A stretch of 64,000 nt of DNA, from contig JAULSU010000004.1 of NCBI GenBank assembly GCA_030512335.1, forward strand, positions 1,364,001 through 1,428,000. The letters run 5' to 3'. Each line of letters starts with the position of its first letter. Position 1 is the stretch's first letter. The DNA is from Immersiella caudata (lineage: Eukaryota > Ascomycota > Sordariomycetes > Sordariales > Lasiosphaeriaceae). A program made the translations under genes and the position numbers. Under the pieces are notes generated by a model. That model did no database searches and had not been told where the DNA came from. It was given only the letters and a program-made list of their open reading frames with translations. Below are positions 57,943-64,000 of this stretch, one piece after another.

Positions 57943-58989
57943 ATGGCGAACTCGCTCCGATCGCTGCTCGCGTACGCGGGAGGCCTTTTCTCCCAACTCC
58001 CGGGTGTCCCCGAAGCCCCGAGCGATATCAGACCCTTCTACGAGCCGCTGAGCGGCGCGCCATCCTGCCCAATTGACGGGCCGATTAGCTGCCACAACAA
58101 CACTCCGGTCGTGGGGAATTCGTGCTGCTTCGTCCATCCTGGCGGCCGTTTGCTGCTGACGCAGTTTTGGGACCAAAAGGTCCACGCCGGGGGCGCTGAA
58201 GATGACTGGACATTGCACGGGCTTTGGTAAGTTCTATCTGGGACGCTGGTTCTCTTCAAACGCGACTCCTTCACCGGAGCTCCGCCAGATGGGGGTGATG
58301 GGTCTGCAAACAAAGCATCATCGTTGACCTCCGCTCCAGGCCCGATCTCTGCGACGGCACATGGGACCAATTCTGTCACATGACGCCCAACTATCCCAAC
58401 GTTACAGCAGTTCTCGAAAAGCACGGCCAGCAGGAGCTCATTGCCTTCATGAATAGATACTGGCTTGCTGGATAGTAAGCCCCCTCCCCACTCTTTATCC
58501 CTCTTGCCCCCTTTTACTAACCCAACCCCTCGCAGCGGCTCGAACTCGCACCTCTGGGACCACGAGTACAACAAGCATGCAACTTGCATCAATACCCTGG
58601 CGCCTGCCTGCTACGGCGAGGATCACATCCCAGGCATAGAAGTGGTCGACTATTTTACGCGGGCCTCAGCACTATTTCGCACCCTCGACACCCATCGTGC
58701 CCTGGGAAAAGCCGGCATTGTACCGCACAGCAGGCGCCATTACCCCTTGGCAGACGTCCAGGCCGCTCTGGAGAAGTACAGCGGCGGCAAGGTGGTGTTG
58801 CGCTGCACTGGTCGGAGGGACGTGCTGCACGAGGCATGGTATCATTACTTCATCAAGGGGAGTCTGCAAACCGGCGAGTTTATTCCGGCGCAAGACTATG
58901 GGAACAAGGGCGACGCCGGGAACTGCGCGCCCTGGGTGAGGTATCCGCCCAAGAGGAGGCATGATGCCGAGGCCGAGGAGGACTTGTAA
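57943..58989 (+). CDS. Ribonuclease T2 family enzyme (290 aa)
   Basis: Exons 57943-58226, 58340-58474 and 58536-58989, with donors GTAAGT and GTAAGC; phase 2 is kept at both, giving 290 aa. The start is taken at ATG 57943 (MANSLRSLLAYAGGLFSQLP); an upstream in-frame codon at 57889 is not an ATG. The two active-site blocks are present: CAS1 in DDWTLHGLWPDLC (His about 92) and CAS2 in HLWDHEYNKHATC (about 146-158, with Glu and His). The Cys pattern fits T2 disulfides (SCPIDGPISCH, NSCCFVHPGG). T2 enzymes are acid endoribonucleases of the vacuole or outside the cell. The N-terminal hydrophobic segment is a weak signal peptide, so secretion is likely but not certain. CAS2 has Ala where most members have Gly. 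Confidence 0.93.
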
Positions 58990-61900
58990 ACGGTAACAAG
59001 ACCGAGCAGACTACGGAGCATGGGTTGGCGTCTCGTGGAGCATTTGTCGTTCTTTCTCCGCTATTCTGAACATAATTTTCAGGTTTCTTACTATTAGCGG
59101 ATCTTCTTCGATACTTACTCAGAGTAACTATCATGACTTATCACATGCATAAGCATGGCATCCCCTCATCAGCGTGTCACTGGACCCAGTCAAGCCCCAA
59201 CGCAAGTCTTGGACGTGGAGGCGGCCAGTATTTACATGGGTGAAAATGTCTCAGATCGCCATCGCAGCATTCTTGGACCTCCAGAGCACTGGATGACAGG
59301 GCTGGGAGGCATGACATAGGACTCCAACGGCCAGAGCAAGGTAGTACTGCGCCCGAAGAAGCTTCCGCATACTGTCGCGGAGCGTCTAACCAGGTCGTGT
59401 TATTTTACATACAGCATGCACTATCAAAGGACCGACTTGTACCGCCGATACTACGCTTGGGGTGCAATCGTGCGGAGGACTAGCGAAAAACGAACAGCGA
59501 GGTTGCCCTCGGCTGATTCCTGACCGACTTCCGGGCCCGTGATTTACGGCCCTTTACAAGAACTGTACAGAGTGTTCTGCGCAGGAACACGGTGTGCATT
59601 TGCATGGAGGAGCTGAGCGAAGCTGGTTGAGCGGAGTGACGACACGCAGAGCGTTGCAGACGGAGTTTTGGGACTAGGTTGGCCTGCATGAGGATTGAAC
59701 CGTTGAGAGACTGCTCTCGAAACCTTCGGTCCGATCAGTGAGGGCGCTAGTCCAATGGGCAACGGTTTGGCGTGATGGGCTGGGTTGGGTTTTGCTGTGT
59801 GTGCTGGTGGAGCTGGAGACATTGGTCGCTGAGTGTGGAGGAGAGGTGAATTTGTGAGCTCACTGTTTGTGTGGAAGGGAGATTGGGCAGGGGGCTCTGC
59901 TTGGTGTTTCTTTCTCGGCAGCGGTGGAGGCGATTTGGGTGAGAGTGCCGAACCGAACCCCGCAGTCATCGCTTGGGAAGTCCGGGGGAACATGAAAGGC
60001 GCGTAATTGAAAGGCGATGGCAAGTTTTGTCGCCGCTCGGCGATGTGAATTTGTGGTTGTTGTAAATCCGATTTCGCGCGTGGCGCGTTGTTTGTTACTA
60101 ATGCTTGAGGCGAAGTGACGCAAGGTGTAGAAAATAGCCCAAAATTGGTGATGCCTGGGAGTTGCAGCTTTTGCTGGAGCCTGGGGCTGCCACGAGCCGT
60201 TTGTGGCGCACAAGGCTGAGAGTTAGAGTGCCGAAATGGGAGCCTCGATTTCATGCGGCTGAACAGCTCGCGAGTTGGCAGTATGATCCCGATAGCATTC
60301 CTGAGGATTGCCTACACTTCAAACTAAGTCTAGAACGACGAGAGGGAATCCTCGACGACTTTGCCTGGCAACGGCAGCGACGCGAGACAAATGAGGCCGT
60401 CGAGAATGTGGGAATTTGGCCTCTTTGAAGAAAACGAAAAAGTGTCAGCCTTTTCGGTCCGACTGGACGGGCAAGAGGGCCTGAGACAAAACGTGGCGTC
60501 CATTGGTAACCCCTGGCCTTCTCCGCATTCCAGTGCCCGTCTGCCGTGACAAATAAAGGGCCTGCCGCGCTCTCCGTTTTGCTTCCTTGGGAAACGGTAG
60601 ATGACGCGACTCGGCCGGCTTTCCAGATAGTGCCAAGGTCGCCGACCTTCACTTGCTTTGTGCGATTGGAAAGGACCATGATATCACAGCCAGTTGGTTG
60701 TGTTCATGAGAGTGGCTGCCGGCTCGATGCGGGGATTCCGAGCCTGACCGGGCTCGTGCTCTTCGAGGGGCCCGTCATCTTGGATCGGGTCACACCAGTT
60801 GGGACTCGAGTCCTTTTGCAACAAGGGGCGGAAGATCGATCAGAGACATTTGGAAAGGAGGAAGTAACCTGGTGATGGTGGCTCTCGCGTGCTGCGCCTC
60901 AGCAGCGGGTGGCCTTCAGTGGCTCGTGTGGGCGATCGTCGCTGAGCTAAGACGATTCAGCTCCCCGAGGAGGGAGCGGGAATGTCCGGTCGCATAACAC
61001 GCAATTGTTTCTAGTCCTGATTCGAGGGCTTCTCCCGTCTAGTGCCTGGCTTCATCTGGTTGAAACAGGGCGACGCAGAGGTTAGGAGTTGATAGCCAGG
61101 CGCAGCTAAGGTTTCAGCCGATGTTTGTTTGGTTCTTGAGATGAACGACTGTCAAAACTGCTTAGGGCCGACCGAGATAACTTTGGCGCATGAACGAGGT
61201 CGAACTTGGAGATTGCTGGTTGGGGGAATAGCGAACGCGCCCTGGGGGCACATTCGCAATGCACACGGCCTCGGTGTGGCATAAAGTTGTATAAATTTGT
61301 CGATGCGACCGTTGATTGGCCTGGAGGGTGTCCTCCTTTGGGGATATCCCGTCCTGGCTGCTGCTCGCCGCTCAGAGCAGCCCGGCTTCTGGGAAAACGG
61401 CGCAACCCACCGTTTCTTGACCGCCCAGCATCGTTGATTGATTTCAAGCCACCCGCAACCATGGACATTGAGCCTGTGAGCCTGTGGATTGGAGCCGAGT
61501 CGAGATCCAACGTTACGTCTCAGGTCTTGAGGTTCCGGCCCAAGACAATAGAATGCAGGACTGAGGGGAGGCAAGACACGGCGATAGAGGCTTGACTCGA
61601 GCCAGCTCTTTGCGTCCCCTGAAACCAATAGTTTGTTGTTTTTGCGTCTGTATAATTGATCAGTTGTTAGTTGCAGCCACTTCTTACTTTTCCACAGTCC
61701 TGATGCCGATCTTGCCCAAGCGCGGCTTCATCCATGTGGAAAAGCTGTCTCGACAGCGCGCAGTTGTCCCTGACGCCCACATCGTAAACGTGAGTAAAAG
61801 GCGCCTGCCCAGCTGCCCAGATCGTACGCGCCCGTCCGCCAGCTTCTGTGGCCTCCAGCATCCCAGTCCTCGGTGATGCGATTCAAGACCAGCCCTGTCT

Positions 61901-62724
61901 GCTGAGGGTTTTGTGTCGCGCGGGATGGTAGCAACAACCGTGGCCCAAAGCTCATCCGCTTGACGACTTGGTGTGACGGGCGAGGCTTGGAGGATGGTTT
62001 CTGCCGTCGTCACCTGTTTTTCCAACAGCCCAGATAGGCGAGTTGTTGCATGAGGGCCGTTGCAACTTGCTGGCTGGCACGGAATAAAGTCAACGCCTTT
62101 GCTGCTGGATGGAATTGCTTGGTGGAGATGGGCGACCCACTCCCCCTCCCTTGGCTGCTAACTGGCGCGAGGCTCCGTTTCTTTCTTCTTTTTCCAGCCC
62201 ATCCGAACCCTGGTCGCCCTGTCCGTTCTGTCCATGCATGTCAGCGCTCCGTCTCCTCATTTCCCTGCCAGTCCCCGCCCTCCCGTCCCAAGTCGATCCT
62301 CCCCTTCACTGCGACCTTTTCCTCCCATTCCCGCCTTCAACTCCCACCTGCTCAACATCGACGCTCGCTGCCATCAACGCAAACTATCACGAGTTGCTTC
62401 GACCGCAATCGAGGCGATTTGTGCAAACCTCCCGCCTATCGACCGTTCGAAGCCGTCGCTAGTGGAACGTTTACAAGCCAAAACAGTGACAGTTCGCGCA
62501 ACCTCCCGGCACCCACATTAATTGTGTGTGACGGGCCGATTCGACCCCAGATCGCCAACAATTGACTTTCTGGAGTCCACACGATCCCGCATCAATCGCT
62601 CTAGCCTAACCGCTCGCTTGGTATCGTGTTTGAACGATCTCGGATGTCGTCGTCGTGAGCACGCCTCGCCGTTGTCGTTGCGCCTCGAATTGAAGGGGGC
62701 TCAGGGTCCATCAACACCAACATC
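58990..62724. other. 3.7 kb intergenic before the Zn-cluster regulator
   Basis: No gene is strongly supported. A minus-strand 236-codon frame (59544-60254) is Pro/Ser/Ala-rich without a domain. A minus-strand tRNA-like segment lies at about 59670-59765 (see findings). The 60.2-62.7 kb part has only short frames, and its right end is C/T-rich, as expected of a long 5' leader and promoter of a regulator gene. Confidence 0.5.
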
Positions 62725-64000
62725 ATGACGACCGCCGTCAAACGGGCGTGCGACGCCTGCCACCGCAGGAAGGTCAAGTGCGATGGCATCAATCCGTGCC
62801 GCAACTGCTCGGCCTCGCAGCTTTCGTGCACCTACAATGCGATCCCTCAGAAGAAGGGCCCCAAGGGGTCCCGAGCCAAAGTTATCAATGAATTGAAGGA
62901 AAAGGAGCGTCAGACCAGTCTCTCGGCCAAGGTCCAAAATCGTATGAATGGAATCGGCAGTCCTCCCTCGAGCCCGACTCTGGCGCCCACGCCGGGCCTT
63001 CTTCAGAATGACATGGTCAAGGAATGCATCGAGTTCTTCTTCGCCCACATGTATCCCACCATGCCGATCTTGCATCGCCAGCGCCTAGAACAGCAGGCTC
63101 TGTACGTGGACCAGACCCTGGACACGTACTGTTTGCTCACTTCCCTGTGTGCTTTTGTGTTGCTTCAACCCGGCATGACAGTCCCTGGCAGCGATCCCTA
63201 CAGCCTCGATACGATGCCTGGGGCCAACATTGTGACAAGCACTCTGTTGATGGAGGAGACGATCCGGGTTCGCAAGGGTTACGATTACATGGATTCGCCG
63301 ACGCTCAACAGTCTCTGCACCAGCTACTTCCTCTTTGGCTGCTACTACGCTCTCGACCTGCATGACAAGGCTTGGTTTCACCTGCGCGAGTCCTCGACCT
63401 TGGTTCACATGATCGGGATGAACAAGGAGGCGACATATATGCAGTATGATAGCATCGAGTCGTCCCGCCGCAGACGCCTGTACTGGCTCTTTTTTGTCAC
63501 TGAAAGGTGTGTCTGATCAACGATGGACTGATGTCAGATTCTAACTTATTTCTAGGGCGTATGCTCTGCAGCGTGGCCGCCCCCTGACCCTGCAAGCCAC
63601 CATCAACCTCCCGTCCCCGAGTGACGATCCCACGGATCCGGCACCGCATCAACTGACTCCCTTTATCACTTTGGTTAACGCCTTCCGCCCGTACGATGAT
63701 GCACTAGTGAACTCCTGGGGCAAGACCAGGAACGAAACCTCTCCTTCTTACACGACAAGCCTGCAGAAGCAGCTCCAGGATGTCCTGCCGCCGTACCTCA
63801 ACGATGTACAGGCCCAGCTCACCGAAATCCAATCTAATCAGCAATGGCTCAAGAACATGGCCTGGCAGCTCAGCATGGCGAACCCCAACGAGAACGATTC
63901 TGGGCTTCCGCCATATCCGTCGCCAGTTGATATTGGCCGCGATTTGCTTCCCATGGTCTCTCACCTCCCCGCAAATCTGGGTCTTCCCGGGTTGCGGCTG
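62725..64000 (+). CDS. Zn(II)2Cys6 transcription factor, partial (runs off the window)
   Basis: Exon 1 is 62725-63506 and exon 2 starts at 63556; the GTGTGT donor and TTCTAG acceptor keep phase 2. The 3' part lies beyond 64000. The start is the ATG at 62725 (MTTAVKRACDACHRRKVKCD). The binuclear zinc cluster (residues 9-35) has the spacing C-x2-C-x6-C-x5-C-x2-C-x6-C, followed by the basic linker PQKKGPKGSRAKVINELKEK. The fungal-specific regulatory domain follows, with ECIEFFFAHMYPTMPILHRQ, TYCLLTSLCAFVLLQPGM, SYFLFGCYYALDLHDKAW and IESSRRRRLYWLFFVTERAY. The layout and linker recall sugar-responsive regulators such as COL-26/BglR; that is a tentative likeness from memory, not a search result. 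Confidence 0.9.

Noticed and set aside
59544..60254. 236-codon minus-strand frame, Pro/Ala/Ser-rich
   Set aside because: No domain, no ordered segment, competing frames in the same DNA, and it overlaps the tRNA-like segment. Kept out of the gene list, although a disordered orphan protein cannot be excluded.

Overview
This window is nuclear DNA of a filamentous ascomycete (Pezizomycotina, probably Sordariomycetes). The evidence is short 45-95 bp GT-AG introns in most genes, a spliceosomal U2 snRNA gene, intron-containing nuclear tRNAs, and fungal proteins such as HIS3, LOC1, Pet127, a kinesin-14, a cerato-platanin and a Zn(II)2Cys6 regulator. There is no plasmid, phage, CRISPR or recognisable intact transposon. 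All calls come from reading frames, splice signals and recalled family motifs; no database search was run.

Layout. 1-8.0 kb has no gene I can support, only a protein-like minus-strand patch at about 6.3-7.6 kb. 8.0-15.6 kb holds three minus-strand genes: an unknown coiled-coil protein, an NCBP3-type cap-binding protein, and an unknown Cys-rich/coiled-coil protein. 15.6-23.0 kb is a second gene-poor stretch. 23.0-49.2 kb is a dense housekeeping block: mitochondrial Pet127, a rhomboid protease, a Lys/Glu-rich protein, a small membrane protein, the cohesin loader MAU2/Scc4, an EEB1/EHT1-type alpha/beta hydrolase, LOC1, HIS3, tRNA-Glu and tRNA-Asp, a 110-aa protein, RFC subunit 4, a kinesin-14 and an unknown 319-aa protein. 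A U2 snRNA gene follows at 49.7 kb. 50.7-59.0 kb looks accessory: FAD monooxygenase, stand-alone thioesterase, secreted cerato-platanin, serine hydrolase, and RNase T2. 59.0-62.7 kb is a long promoter-like stretch before a Zn(II)2Cys6 regulator that runs off the right edge.

How the genes fit together. Several core genes serve chromosome replication and segregation (MAU2, RFC4, kinesin-14) or RNA handling (NCBP3, LOC1, U2, Pet127). They are in ordinary divergent or convergent pairs, not operons. The 50.7-59.0 kb block combines a flavin hydroxylase, a thioesterase-like hydrolase and two proteins of usually secreted families, but has no PKS/NRPS core. I regard it as an accessory neighbourhood, not a proven biosynthetic cluster.

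Most notable signals: an AUG-UAA start-stop element overlapping a 5'-leader splice donor (36.7 kb); three sets of internal repeats in Pet127; a long hairpin inside a monooxygenase intron; a reading-frame conflict at an A8 run (30.9 kb); and a possible decayed or multi-exon secreted-protein gene at 6.3-7.6 kb.
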